NCBI GenBank assembly: GCA_021810205.1 | Contig: JAJZJC010000005.1 | Span: forward strand, 1 to 58,614 | From: Actinomycetes bacterium | GTDB lineage: Bacteria > Actinomycetota > Acidimicrobiia > Acidimicrobiales > RAAP-2 | DNA: 58,614 nt | Direction of reading: 5' to 3' | Part shown: positions 7,864 through 16,773 of the stretch, piece after piece | Position numbering within the stretch: position 1 is the stretch's first letter | How the letters are laid out: each line of letters begins with the position of its first letter | Made by a program: the position numbers and the translations under genes | The notes under the pieces: generated by a model | The model's database searches: none | What the model was told of the DNA's origin: nothing | The model's input: only the letters and a program-made list of their open reading frames with translations

Positions 7864-10488
7864 TCAGGACGCGAGTGCCGCACCCATCGTGTCGATGGCG
7901 TACTGGGTCACGGCAAAGGCGCCGCCGAGGACGGTAAGCCTGGTCACCTGCTGCCCCCCGATGCCTGTCCGGCCCGCGGTGGCCAAGAAAGCGTCGAGGG
8001 CTGTGCCTGCTGTGTTCGGGTCCAGCGTGAGGAGGAGGGGCGTGGGTGCTGAGGCGGCAGGACCGTCAGCTGCGACCACGGCGCCCGCAAGGCCATCGGT
8101 GAAGAATGTTCCCCGCGCGACAGTGAGCGAGCCCGTGCCCGCCCAGCCCAAGCCCTCCCCTCCACTCGCCGACGTGGTCTCGAAGGATGCCAGCTCCGCC
8201 GAGGTCGCCGAGTATGTCGTCCCGGCCACCCGGAGCACGGCAACGCCCTGGTGCTCGAGCGCCGAGACGACCGAGTTCGAGACGGCGAACTGGCCACCCA
8301 TCACGATGACCTGCTCGATGCCCAGCGCCACGAGCGCGGAGGTGACCTGTGGCGAGAGGGACGACGGTGTGGTGAGCAGGATCGGGAATTGCTCCGCGTA
8401 CGCGAGCGTGCTGGCGCTCTCGGCGTCTTGGAACCCCGCACCAGTGGCCACGACCGCCGTGCGGACGGCACCGCCAGGGGGCGCAGCGGAGCCGAGGCCG
8501 CCGGTCGTGTTGTAGCGCCCGGTGCCTCCCGACGTGTTGGAGCCCGCATAGGCGCCGGTGAAGGACGCGAGACCAATGTCGGTGACCGGCGGCGTCTCGG
8601 CGATACGCTGCGCGGTGCCGTACTCGGTCGCGCCGAAGATCCGTGTGACCTCGATGTGGGTCGTCCCAGGGAGGGCGCCGCCCCCACACGCGGTCGCATC
8701 GGTCGAGGTGAGCTCGTGCACGACCGCTGTGCTCACGGCGAGCGACCCGCCGACGACGTACACCTTGGTGATGCCCTCGGCACTGAGCGCGGCCAGCGAT
8801 GCCGCCGAGAGTGACGCCTGCGGAGTCAAAAGGGTGCCCGTCCCCAGAGTGCGCGCAAGGTAGGCGCTCGACAGCGCGTCGGCATAGGTGGCGTCGGTCG
8901 CGAGCACGACGGGCCGGTTCCCCGGCGTGCCCGGGCAGCTGCCGGCAGGGAACTGGTGCTCGAGCTCGGCGGCAGCCGTGGCGTCGGCTGTCTGGCCATA
9001 GATGCGGGTATATGTGGCGAAGGGGAGAGCGGCGTCGAGGATCGGGGTGCTCGCGTCACCGCTCAGCTGGGGATCGTGGTGGAACTGCGGCCACGTCCCC
9101 GCGGCGTCGACTCGGGCAGCACTCGATGTCGCGACCTCGTAGTGGTAGACGACGCTCCCGCTCGCCTGGTGGCCGACGACGGTGATGCCGATCGTGCCGT
9201 TGGCGTCCTTCGTGACGAGCGGAGAGTTCTCGAAGCTCGTTGTCGCCATCACTGTGCCCACCGCGAGCGCGCCGTCGGTCCCTGTGAGGATGTCGAACCC
9301 CGCGGCGCTCGCCACCACCACGTCCTGGTGCCCTGTGCCCAGCGCCATGGTCACCGGCGAGCCGAGGATCTGGTAGCGCAGCTGGGTGTGCCACACGACA
9401 GCGCCGGTGGCACCGTCGAGGGCGTAGACGCCGCCCTTCCGTGTGGTGACCACCACTTGGAGCTTGCCATTGCCAAGCACGTCGGCCAGCGCGGGGCCAG
9501 CGAACCCCGTTGTCCCTGTGAGCTTGTCCGCCCAGACCTGCTGGCACGAGGCGTTCACGGCGATGACCTCATCGCGCTGGGAGGCGCTCGGATATGTCGG
9601 GCCGGTGCCGGCGACGATGCCCGTCGCTCCACCGGCAAGAAAAGGGCCTGCAGCAGGGGAGGAATCGATCGCCTCGTTCGTTGTGTCCTCACACACCAGG
9701 CCGCCCGAGGCCGTGAGGATCCGGATATGGCCGCCATTGGTGTAGGTCTGGCCGTACCCGACTCCGGCCGTGGACGCGCCGCCTTCGACGATCTGGTTGG
9801 CGCTTGTGCCCACGACGTGCCCGATCACCGGAGTCCCGAACTCGGTGTCCGCCTGGAACCAGGGAAACCCTGGGAGGACGGCCCGGTCCGTCGCGTTCAT
9901 GGCATAGGTCTCTTGGCCGAGCGACCCGGCGACCGTCGCGGTCTGGCCCTGCAGTGTGCCCACCGACATCGAGGCCTGCACGCCGTTTGCCGCGCAGGTC
10001 GTGTCGTAGGACGGGTTCGATGCCGAGACGAGGAACTGGGACCCGTCGGGATAGAGCCACTGGTAGCCCCCCGTGCACGCCGACGCGAAGTTCCCCGTAC
10101 CCACGAGCACCGTGTCGGCTGTCGTTCCCGAGGCAGCAGTGACCACCGAGGGCGTCGATGTGACGGGCGCGCCGACGTCCTTGGGCCATCCGGGCACGAC
10201 CGATCCTGTGGCCAGGTGGTACGCGTAGACGTGTCCCGAGCTGTCCCCGACCACGACGGCGGGCCCGCCTGTGAGCTCTGCGACGTTCGGTGAGGAGTTG
10301 TTCACGTATGAGCCGCTCCCTCCGTCGGCGATGTGCTGCTCCCACATCAAGCTGAGCGACGGGGTGAGACCGCTTGCCTGCGCTGGCAGGGGACGGCCGC
10401 GCACGCCGAGCGCGAGGGTGCCTGCGAACGCGCCCGCCACTGCGACGGCGACGGCGGCCCGGAGGGCGGTTCGGACGATCGACCTCAT
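7864..10488 (-). CDS. secreted beta-propeller protein with three cell-wall-binding repeats (CW_binding_2)
   Basis: About 874 residues. A signal peptide (about 1-38, ending ALPAQA-like before SG) precedes a PQQ/FG-GAP-like beta-propeller to roughly residue 440, with repeated phrases such as VYALDGATGAVVW and VYAYHLATGSVVPGWP. The C-terminal half holds three copies of the cell wall binding repeat 2 type, starting near RIYGQTADAT (about 490), RIFGATEYGTA (about 615) and RVAGTTYSATS (about 750). Each contains a KVYVVGG- or QVIVMGG-like strand. Such repeats anchor proteins to the envelope of Gram-positive bacteria. AGGAGGGG lies 5 bases before the ATG. It is a large monocistronic gene, divergent from the ABC ATPase. 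The ligand of the propeller is unknown. Confidence 0.85.
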   Translation of the reverse strand: MRSIVRTALRAAVAVAVAGAFAGTLALGVRGRPLPAQASGLTPSLSLMWEQHIADGGSGSYVNNSSPNVAELTGGPAVVVGDSSGHVYAYHLATGSVVPGWPKDVGAPVTSTPSVVTAASGTTADTVLVGTGNFASACTGGYQWLYPDGSQFLVSASNPSYDTTCAANGVQASMSVGTLQGQTATVAGSLGQETYAMNATDRAVLPGFPWFQADTEFGTPVIGHVVGTSANQIVEGGASTAGVGYGQTYTNGGHIRILTASGGLVCEDTTNEAIDSSPAAGPFLAGGATGIVAGTGPTYPSASQRDEVIAVNASCQQVWADKLTGTTGFAGPALADVLGNGKLQVVVTTRKGGVYALDGATGAVVWHTQLRYQILGSPVTMALGTGHQDVVVASAAGFDILTGTDGALAVGTVMATTSFENSPLVTKDANGTIGITVVGHQASGSVVYHYEVATSSAARVDAAGTWPQFHHDPQLSGDASTPILDAALPFATYTRIYGQTADATAAAELEHQFPAGSCPGTPGNRPVVLATDATYADALSSAYLARTLGTGTLLTPQASLSAASLAALSAEGITKVYVVGGSLAVSTAVVHELTSTDATACGGGALPGTTHIEVTRIFGATEYGTAQRIAETPPVTDIGLASFTGAYAGSNTSGGTGRYNTTGGLGSAAPPGGAVRTAVVATGAGFQDAESASTLAYAEQFPILLTTPSSLSPQVTSALVALGIEQVIVMGGQFAVSNSVVSALEHQGVAVLRVAGTTYSATSAELASFETTSASGGEGLGWAGTGSLTVARGTFFTDGLAGAVVAADGPAASAPTPLLLTLDPNTAGTALDAFLATAGRTGIGGQQVTRLTVLGGAFAVTQYAIDTMGAALAS

Positions 10489-10678
10489 GGCCCCTCCTGC
10501 TCGGACGAGAACGCTGCCGGACCCCTCTGCCGACGCAGTGCTCCGCTCTGGCGCCGCGAGCATCGCGGGTGGCAAGTCCCGCAATTCCCGCTGGAGCGTG
10601 GCGCGTGGACGCCCGCACGTCAAGCAATGTGGATTGCCCCGCGCTGCGCTCGACCCAGACTGCGGCAGACTGCGCCCC

Positions 10679-11494
10679 GTGCGACAGCATTTGCCACCGA
10701 GACCGTCGGCCGTCTCGTTGTCCGAGGTGTCGGTCGTGCGCGACGGGCGGGTGATCCTCGACAGGGTCGACTGGGAGGTCGGGGCCGACGAGCGATGGAT
10801 CGTTCTCGGCCCCAACGGCTCGGGGAAGACCACGCTCCTGCAGATCGCCGGCGCGCGGCTCATGCCGAGTCGCGGCGCGGTCTCTGTCGTCGGGGAGCGG
10901 TTCGGTCGCAGCGACCTGCGCACAGTACGTGCCAAGGTCTCGCTGGTGAGCGCCGCCACAGCACGAGTGCTCAGGCCGTTCCTCAGTGCCCGTGACGTCG
11001 TGGTGACCGGGAAGGACGCCGCGCTGTACCCGATCCCCCACCGCTACTCCGAGACGGATTGGGCGGCGGCGGACCGCTCCCTCGAGCGCGTCGCGGGCCC
11101 CGAGGCGCGAGCTCTACGGGACCTGCCCATCGGCGTGCTCTCCGAAGGCGAGCGTCAGCGGGTGCTGCTCGCACGCGCGCTCATGGGTCCGGCGGAGCTG
11201 ATCCTGCTCGACGAGCCCGCGGCTGGCCTCGACCTCGCCGCGCGAGAGCGCCTGGTGGCTCGCTTGGGCGCGCTCGCTTCGGACCCGGGGATCCCGGCGT
11301 TGGTGCTCGTCACCCACCACCTCGAAGAGGTGCCGCCGGGCTTCACCCATGGGCTCCTCGTCGCGGGGGGCCACGTGGTCGCCGCTGGATCACTCGAGCA
11401 CGTGCTGACCCCGCCGCTCCTCTCCGAGTGCTATGGCCTCGCGGTCGACGTGGAGACGCGAGACGGCCGTTGGTGGGCGCGCGCGGTCCTCTGA
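10679..11494 (+). CDS. ABC transporter ATP-binding protein
   Basis: About 271 residues with a complete ABC ATPase core: Walker A GPNGSGKTTLL, signature LSEGERQRVLLARAL, Walker B LILLDEPAAGLDL and switch histidine in LVTHHLEE. It hydrolyses ATP for a transporter or another ABC machine. No membrane partner lies beside it, so it either works with a permease elsewhere or belongs to a soluble ABC group; the phrase VTHHLEEVPPGFTH recalls ModF/YlmA-type stand-alone ATPases. The start is uncertain. GTG 10679 is the first in-frame start after the shared divergent region and lacks a clear ribosome binding site; TTG near 10718 is an alternative. Confidence 0.8.
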   Translation: MRQHLPPRPSAVSLSEVSVVRDGRVILDRVDWEVGADERWIVLGPNGSGKTTLLQIAGARLMPSRGAVSVVGERFGRSDLRTVRAKVSLVSAATARVLRPFLSARDVVVTGKDAALYPIPHRYSETDWAAADRSLERVAGPEARALRDLPIGVLSEGERQRVLLARALMGPAELILLDEPAAGLDLAARERLVARLGALASDPGIPALVLVTHHLEEVPPGFTHGLLVAGGHVVAAGSLEHVLTPPLLSECYGLAVDVETRDGRWWARAVL

Positions 11495-11523
11495 CGTGGC
11501 ATCCGATCTTCTGACGAGGTGCC

Positions 11524-14427
11524 TCAGCCGACGCCGGCTCGCGATGCCCCCAATTCCTTCTCGCGGTATGCCTCGAAGGCGGCTGGCTCGAGCGCTTCGG
11601 ACCACAAGAACCCCTGCGCCAGCTGGCACCCGAGCCGGCTCACGAATCTCAGCTGGTCGGGTCGCTCCACACCCTCTGCGCACGTCTCGAGGCCGAGCGT
11701 CCGGGCAAGGGTTGCCACTGCGCGCACGATCTCCGAGTCGTGTCGGTCGGACCCGATACCGGCGACGAACGAACGGTCGATCTTGAGCAGCGACACCGGT
11801 AGCCGGCTCAGGTAGGCCAAAGAGCTGTAGCCCGTACCGAAGTCGTCGATCGCCACCTTCACGCCGAGCGACCCGAGCTGCTCGAGCGTCCGCACCGATG
11901 CGTCGACGTCCGAGATGAGCGCCGACTCCGTCAGCTCGAGCCGGAGCATCTGGGGAGGTACGCCATGCTTGGAGAGAAGCGCCTCGCAGGCGGCCACGGG
12001 GCTTCCCAAGCTCAGCTGTCGCGACGACAGGTTCACCGCGATCCAGCGCGGCGCGCATCGGGGGCGCTCCTCTCGCCAGCGCGCCATCTGCGCGAGGGCG
12101 GCGTCGAGGACGAAGTCGCCGATCCGGACGATGAGCCCGGCGTCCTCGGCCGCAGTGACGAAGTCCCCCGGCAGGACGAGACCGCGTTCGGGGTGCTCCC
12201 AGCGCACCAACGCCTCCGCGCCCACCGTCTTGCCGTCGGAGACAGAGACCACCGGTTGGTAGAAGACCCGGAACTCCCCGTCGTCGACCGCGCGCCGGAG
12301 TGCCTGCTCGAGATCGAGCCGGGCGGAAGCCGCACGCCGGACGCGCTCGTCGAAGAGCTGCGGCCGAGCCCGCCCTCGCTCCTTGGCCTGGTACATGGCA
12401 GCGTCCGCGTCGCGCAGCGCCTCCTCGGCGCTCGAGGTGCCGTCGACGAGCACGATCCCGCAGGAGGCCGTGACGGCGATCTGCTTGCCGTCGACGTCGA
12501 ATGGCCGGTCGAACAGCCCGACGATGCGCCGCGCGAGGACGTCGGCCTCCTCGACGTTGGCCACGTTCTCCGTGACGACGATGAACTCGTCGCCACCGAA
12601 GCGCGCGACCGTGTCGCAGTCTCGCACCGCGGCCGCCAAGCGCCGGGCGGTCTCCACCAATATGACGTCACCGGCGGCATGGCCCAGGCTGTCGTTCACC
12701 ACCTTGAAGTGGTCCACGTCGAGGAACAGCACCGCGACCTTCGTGCCATCTGCTGCCGCGCGCTCGAGGGCCAAGTCGAGACGGATCTCGAGCCCGCTGC
12801 GGTTGGGCAGCTCGGTCAGGGAGTCGTGGCGGACCCGGTGCTCGAGCGCGGCCTCGTTGCGCTTTCGATCGGTGATGTCCTGGAACTGGCTGAACAGGTA
12901 GCGAGGCCGGTCCTCGTCGTCGCGGATGAGCGACACGCTGAGCAGGCACCACACCACCATGCCGTCCCGGCGCAGGTATCGGCGCTCGGAGCGATAGTGG
13001 TTGATCTCACCACCGAGCAGCTTGCGGCGTTGGTCCAGGCGTTCCTCCCGATCGTCGGGATGAACGACGGCGGCGATCGGCGTCCCGATCAGGTGTGCGG
13101 CGGGCTCGCCCAATAGCTCGCAGAACGCGCGGTTGACCTCGATGATCCGGCCGTCGAGATCCGTGAGCGTCATGCCTGCCGTGCCGTGCTCGAAGCCGAG
13201 GCGGAAGCGCTCCTCGGCATCGCGCCGTTCTCGCTCCGCCCGCTTGCGCGCGGTCACGTCCGCGAGGTTCACCACCACCCCACCGATCGAGGGATCCGCA
13301 CACCGCCCGGTCACGGTCGCCTCGACCCAGCGCTCCTCGGCCGGGCTCGACACACCGCCGGCAGGCGGGACCACTCGGATCTCGAGCCGCCTCGTCGATC
13401 CGCCTCGCTCGCACGCATAGGCGATCGCTTGCCGGAAGCGGCCGCGGTCGTCGGGATGCACCAGCGACGTAGCGTCGACACCGGCGGACACGGCGCCGGG
13501 AATCAGCCGGGCCATCGACTGGCTCGCCTCGGTCACTTCGAGTTGCTCGTCGACGACCATGTACCCGTCTGCCGCGTGCTCGAGCAGTCGGCGCTGCCGG
13601 CGTTCGCTCGCGAGGCGTGCCGCTTGTGCGTCACGCTCCTCGGTCACGTCACGGAAGCAGGTGACCACCCCGTAGACACTGTGATCGGTCCGCCGCCGAA
13701 CAGGGGAAGCGAACACCTCCACCCAGCGCACCACGCCGTCAGGACGTCGGATCCGAAGCGTCCTGCGCTCCATGGGCTTGCCCGCGCGCAGTGCGTCGGC
13801 GGACGCGAGATGCTCGGGTGTCACGGGCATCCCATCCTCGTCGGCGAGCTGCACCGCCTGTGCTGGGAACGAGCGGAAGAGCAGCTCTCCTTCGCCGAGA
13901 CCGAGCAGTTCGCATGCGCGCGAGTTCACATAGACGACGCGACCGGAACGTGAAACGACGACGACACCCTCGAGGAGTGAGTCGACCAGGTTGCGCTGGT
14001 GGAGGACGTGACCTACCAGGCGTTCCACTCGTCTGCCTGCGTCGAGCCCGGCGAGCAGTGCCTGTTGCAACGCGCCGGTCGTCAGCGTGCGTCGCTCGAC
14101 GAAGACGTCCGCTTCGGGCATGAGCACGGCAGTGCCGTTCGCTGACTCACCCACCGCGATGATCGCCGGACCGCGCCGCACCATTCGAAGCTCCTCGACG
14201 GCCAGTGCGAGCGGCTCTGCCTCGAGCGCCAGCGCGAGCACGACCGCAGCGAAGCGCTCCGCGCACACCGCAGGAAAGGCGTCGTCGAGGGTATGGACCG
14301 CCACGTACCGACCCTCCGAGAGACCGGCAAAGCGAACGAGGGACTCCACTTCCTCGGCCGGCGCGACGACGAGGATGCGCGAGCTGTCGGCCCACTCCCC
14401 CATCGAGGCCGTGAAGTCGGTCGTCAT
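11524..14427 (-). CDS. cyclic-di-GMP signalling protein: three PAS domains, GGDEF and EAL
   Basis: About 967 residues, apparently cytoplasmic. Residues 1-115 form an unrecognised N-terminal domain. PAS domains follow at about 140-265, 275-400 and 405-530, each ending in a PAC-like DVT stretch. The GGDEF domain (about 535-700) has an intact RFGGDEF, and RDCD five residues before it matches the RxxD inhibitory site. The EAL domain (about 715-955) has GAEALVRWEHPERG, DDFGTGYSSL and KIDRSF, so both synthesis and breakdown of c-di-GMP look possible. It should sense a small ligand or redox state through the PAS domains. The ATG is preceded by GGTGAG, which lies in a hairpin (see that entry). The next gene, divergent, is fliG. 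Confidence 0.93.
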   Translation of the reverse strand: MTTDFTASMGEWADSSRILVVAPAEEVESLVRFAGLSEGRYVAVHTLDDAFPAVCAERFAAVVLALALEAEPLALAVEELRMVRRGPAIIAVGESANGTAVLMPEADVFVERRTLTTGALQQALLAGLDAGRRVERLVGHVLHQRNLVDSLLEGVVVVSRSGRVVYVNSRACELLGLGEGELLFRSFPAQAVQLADEDGMPVTPEHLASADALRAGKPMERRTLRIRRPDGVVRWVEVFASPVRRRTDHSVYGVVTCFRDVTEERDAQAARLASERRQRRLLEHAADGYMVVDEQLEVTEASQSMARLIPGAVSAGVDATSLVHPDDRGRFRQAIAYACERGGSTRRLEIRVVPPAGGVSSPAEERWVEATVTGRCADPSIGGVVVNLADVTARKRAERERRDAEERFRLGFEHGTAGMTLTDLDGRIIEVNRAFCELLGEPAAHLIGTPIAAVVHPDDREERLDQRRKLLGGEINHYRSERRYLRRDGMVVWCLLSVSLIRDDEDRPRYLFSQFQDITDRKRNEAALEHRVRHDSLTELPNRSGLEIRLDLALERAAADGTKVAVLFLDVDHFKVVNDSLGHAAGDVILVETARRLAAAVRDCDTVARFGGDEFIVVTENVANVEEADVLARRIVGLFDRPFDVDGKQIAVTASCGIVLVDGTSSAEEALRDADAAMYQAKERGRARPQLFDERVRRAASARLDLEQALRRAVDDGEFRVFYQPVVSVSDGKTVGAEALVRWEHPERGLVLPGDFVTAAEDAGLIVRIGDFVLDAALAQMARWREERPRCAPRWIAVNLSSRQLSLGSPVAACEALLSKHGVPPQMLRLELTESALISDVDASVRTLEQLGSLGVKVAIDDFGTGYSSLAYLSRLPVSLLKIDRSFVAGIGSDRHDSEIVRAVATLARTLGLETCAEGVERPDQLRFVSRLGCQLAQGFLWSEALEPAAFEAYREKELGASRAGVG

Positions 14428-14465
14428 CGGCTCACCATCCCCACATCATGATCATCGGTGAGCCG
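14428..14465 (-). promoter_or_regulatory. leader inverted repeat that could hide the ribosome binding site of the GGDEF-EAL gene
   Basis: In the transcript, CGGCTCACC is followed 20 bases later by its exact complement GGTGAGCCG, which touches the ATG. The GGTGAG of the second arm is the only ribosome binding site candidate. A 9-bp GC-rich stem would therefore mask translation initiation. On DNA it could instead be an operator. Confidence 0.5.
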
Positions 14466-14592
14466 CTGGTCGGTCTTGACAGTGAGTCGACGCCGTCCAG
14501 GACCCACCCCGCCGCTCGCACCGGCGCCGCCGGGCACGCAGTGGTCTCCGCCAGTCCCCGGAGCTCAGCATGCCGCTCACCCCCCCTCGACG

Positions 14593-14639
14593 TCTACAGC
14601 TCCTCCAATTGCATCTATAGTTCTTCCAATTGAAAGAAC
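14593..14639 (+). promoter_or_regulatory. candidate fliG promoter with a 20-bp near-perfect palindrome
   Basis: An AT-rich pocket in a GC-rich spacer (14428-14750 is otherwise empty). TATAGT (14616-14621) could be a -10 element, with TCTACA 17 bases upstream as a weak -35. Overlapping and following it, GTTCTTCCAATTGAAAGAAC (14620-14639) is palindromic at 18 of 20 positions around CAATTG. A half-like CCAATTG also occurs at 14604-14612. This looks like a repressor operator about 110 bases before the fliG start. Confidence 0.5.
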
Positions 14640-14750
14640 TTGCGCGTGCGGCGGCTTGGACCGAGCTGCGGGGACTTGGAGCGCTCGCAGCGATCGCGCC
14701 GGTCGGCTCACGGCGACGATGAGGATAGCCGTGCCCGTTCTCGGAGAATC

Positions 14751-15749
14751 GTGCAGCTGACCGGCGCACAGCGCGCAGCCATCGTGTTCGCACAGCTTGA
14801 CGACATGAGGGCGGACGCGCTCTTGAAGGCGCTCTCCGAGAACGAATCGGTCCGGCTCTTGGCGGAAGTCGCTCGCCTGCCCGTACTGAGCCCCGACGAT
14901 GTCGCGACCGTGATGGCCGACTTCGGCGCCGCAGCCCTCGCGTACCGCGAGGTCCGCCAGGGCGGTGCTGCGGTCGCCCGTCGTCGCCTGGAGGACCGGT
15001 TCGGCGCCGCCCGTGCGTCGGAGATCCTGAGCGACGTCGAGACGGTGCCGGTGTCCGAGCCGCTCGAGTACCTCAACCATGTGGCACCCGCACAGGTGGC
15101 GGGCTTCTTGAACGACGAACATCCCCAAGTGGCCGCGCTCGTGCTGTCCCGCATCGATGCGGAGCACGCGGCCAAGGTCGTCGACAACCTCGACAACGTC
15201 GTCGCGACGGACGTGGTGCGCAGGATGGCGACGATGGACGCCGTCCCTGCTGCCCTCGTCGAAGAGGTTGCCAGACGCCTCGACACTCGGCTGTCCGCGG
15301 CCGCGCTCGGCGTCGGCGAGCTCGCCGCGGGCGGGGTGACGGCGGCAGCCACCGTGCTGAACAACGTCGACCCGGGATCCGAGCACGAGGTGCTCCGCCG
15401 TATCGAGGCCAGTGATCCCGAGCTCGCCGAACGGATCCGCAGCGAGATGTTCGTCTTCGCGGACGTCGTCCGGCTCGACGACCGGGCGCTGCAGACGGTG
15501 CTGCGATCGGTCGATCTGCAGACGAGCGCGTTGGCGCTCAAAGGCGTCACCCCCGACGTCGTCGACAAGTTCATGGGCAACATGTCCGAACGCACTGCCG
15601 GCGACTTCGAGGAGGCCCTGCAGTCCTTGGGTCCCCAGCGCGCCTCGGCGGTCAATGCCGCACAGAACGTCCTCGTGAAGACGGCGCGGGACCTCGCGGA
15701 GCACGGCGAGATCGTCATCGGCCGCGAGAACGACAGCTTCGTGCCGTAA
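14751..15749 (+). CDS. fliG: flagellar motor switch protein FliG (orphan location)
   Basis: About 332 residues, the usual FliG length. The middle domain carries the EHPQ motif (NDEHPQVAALVLS, about residue 122). The C-terminal torque domain shows MFVFADVVRLDDRALQ (about 229), SALALKGV and KFMGNMSERTA, and the protein ends GEIVIGRENDSFVP, parallel to the end of E. coli FliG. The charged DDR motif that faces the stator is intact. The protein should form the C-ring that switches and drives the flagellum. No other flagellar gene is in the window, whereas fliG normally sits with fliF and fliH. GTG 14751 follows GGAG and matches the expected N-terminus. It is divergent from a c-di-GMP protein. Confidence 0.9.
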   Translation: MQLTGAQRAAIVFAQLDDMRADALLKALSENESVRLLAEVARLPVLSPDDVATVMADFGAAALAYREVRQGGAAVARRRLEDRFGAARASEILSDVETVPVSEPLEYLNHVAPAQVAGFLNDEHPQVAALVLSRIDAEHAAKVVDNLDNVVATDVVRRMATMDAVPAALVEEVARRLDTRLSAAALGVGELAAGGVTAAATVLNNVDPGSEHEVLRRIEASDPELAERIRSEMFVFADVVRLDDRALQTVLRSVDLQTSALALKGVTPDVVDKFMGNMSERTAGDFEEALQSLGPQRASAVNAAQNVLVKTARDLAEHGEIVIGRENDSFVP

Positions 15750-15823
15750 CGAGCCGCCATCCACGCAGCCGTACGCAGCCGCATGGGGTCCGACCGCGAC
15801 CCGGCCGCACGTGCCGGCCACTA

Positions 15824-16417
15824 CTAGCGATGGTCGGCAGCCTCGAGCTCGCCGACCAGGCGCAGCCCGTCCTTGGCCCATGCGATCTCGGTGCGCGCCT
15901 GTGCGACAAGGCCGCGATAGGCATGCACCTTGAAGGCGACCACTGCGTCTTGGTCTTCGAGCTCCGCGGTCGCCAGGCGCTCTCGGACGAACGGCGCCGC
16001 CCTCGCTGCCAACTCCTCGGCATGTGCCGACCAGAGGTGCTCCCATCGCTCGTAGTGCTCAAGATGAGACTGCAGGTGGCGCCGTGCGTTGTCGAAGTCA
16101 CCGAACTCGAGATACGCCGCTTTCAATCGCTGCGCGTCACGCACGCGGTCGGGTATCGTCACCTCGGAGACCCACTGGCGGAACTCCTCGACGCCAACGG
16201 GCGTGATGGAGTAGATGCGCTTCACGCCACGCTGACCGCGACGCGTGGACTCGGCAGCGACCAAACCGTCGCCCTCCATGCGGCGCAGCTCTGGATAGAT
16301 CTGCGAGTGCGGCGCGTGCCACATGTAGGCAACCGAGCGGTCGAACACCTTGGTGAGGTCGTACCCCGACATCGGGTGCGCCGTCAGCAGCCCGAGCAGT
16401 GCGTGGCGCAACGACAT
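15824..16417 (-). CDS. PadR family transcriptional regulator
   Basis: About 197 residues. The N-terminal winged helix of the PadR type is clear: MSLRHALLGLLTAHPMSGYD, then IYPELRRMEGDGLV and IYSITPVGVEEFRQWV. The C-terminal half (about 90-190) is the helical PadR C-terminal domain (Vir_act_alpha_C) used for dimerisation. Such proteins repress neighbouring genes in response to phenolic acids, drugs or other small molecules. It converges with fliG and is divergent from the methyltransferase. A palindrome with ATGT/ACAT arms lies in the spacer and could be its operator. Confidence 0.9.
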   Translation of the reverse strand: MSLRHALLGLLTAHPMSGYDLTKVFDRSVAYMWHAPHSQIYPELRRMEGDGLVAAESTRRGQRGVKRIYSITPVGVEEFRQWVSEVTIPDRVRDAQRLKAAYLEFGDFDNARRHLQSHLEHYERWEHLWSAHAEELAARAAPFVRERLATAELEDQDAVVAFKVHAYRGLVAQARTEIAWAKDGLRLVGELEAADHR

Positions 16418-16656
16418 GTGATCTCCCCCCTCGACTTCCCTTTCGCCTCAGGTCACCCCGTGATCTCCCCGGTGCGGCGTCCGCGTCCGACGCCTAGAGG
16501 AGATCGTAGGCGCCGCACGAGCGCACTCGGGGCACTCGGGATTTGCGCCGGTGCGCGCAACACGGACCATCGAAGCCCCCACCCAGCGCCCGACCTGCGG
16601 CTTGCCACGTCCCGTGTACCAACGCGTCATGTCTACTTCTTCCTACTTCCGTACAG

Positions 16657-16670
16657 TATGTACAAACATA
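16657..16670. promoter_or_regulatory. palindrome TATGT-N4-ACATA, possible PadR operator
   Basis: TATGTACAAACATA lies in an AT-rich pocket between padR and the divergent methyltransferase gene. Known PadR sites use ATGT/ACAT arms, usually with a wider spacing of 8 bases, so the match is partial. The rest of the 16418-16773 spacer holds no gene. Confidence 0.4.
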
Positions 16671-16715
16671 TTTGCGGGGCCGCTCGCTGTCGACCGCGAC
16701 ATGAAGGCTCCCTAC

Positions 16716-16760
16716 GCTCCTTCGCATCGTTCCTTCGCATCGCTCCTTCGCATCGCTCCT
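16716..16760 (+). repeat. 13-bp tandem repeat upstream of the methyltransferase
   Basis: Three copies of GCTCCTTCGCATC (the second with one change) are followed by a partial fourth. They end 14 bases before the earliest methyltransferase start, so they would lie in its promoter or leader. No coding role is apparent. Confidence 0.85.
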
Positions 16761-16773
16761 CGCGTGGGCCCGC

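Noticed and set aside
14577-16046. Minus-strand frame of 489 codons over fliG
   Set aside because: The plus strand encodes FliG motifs in full; the reverse frame has none.
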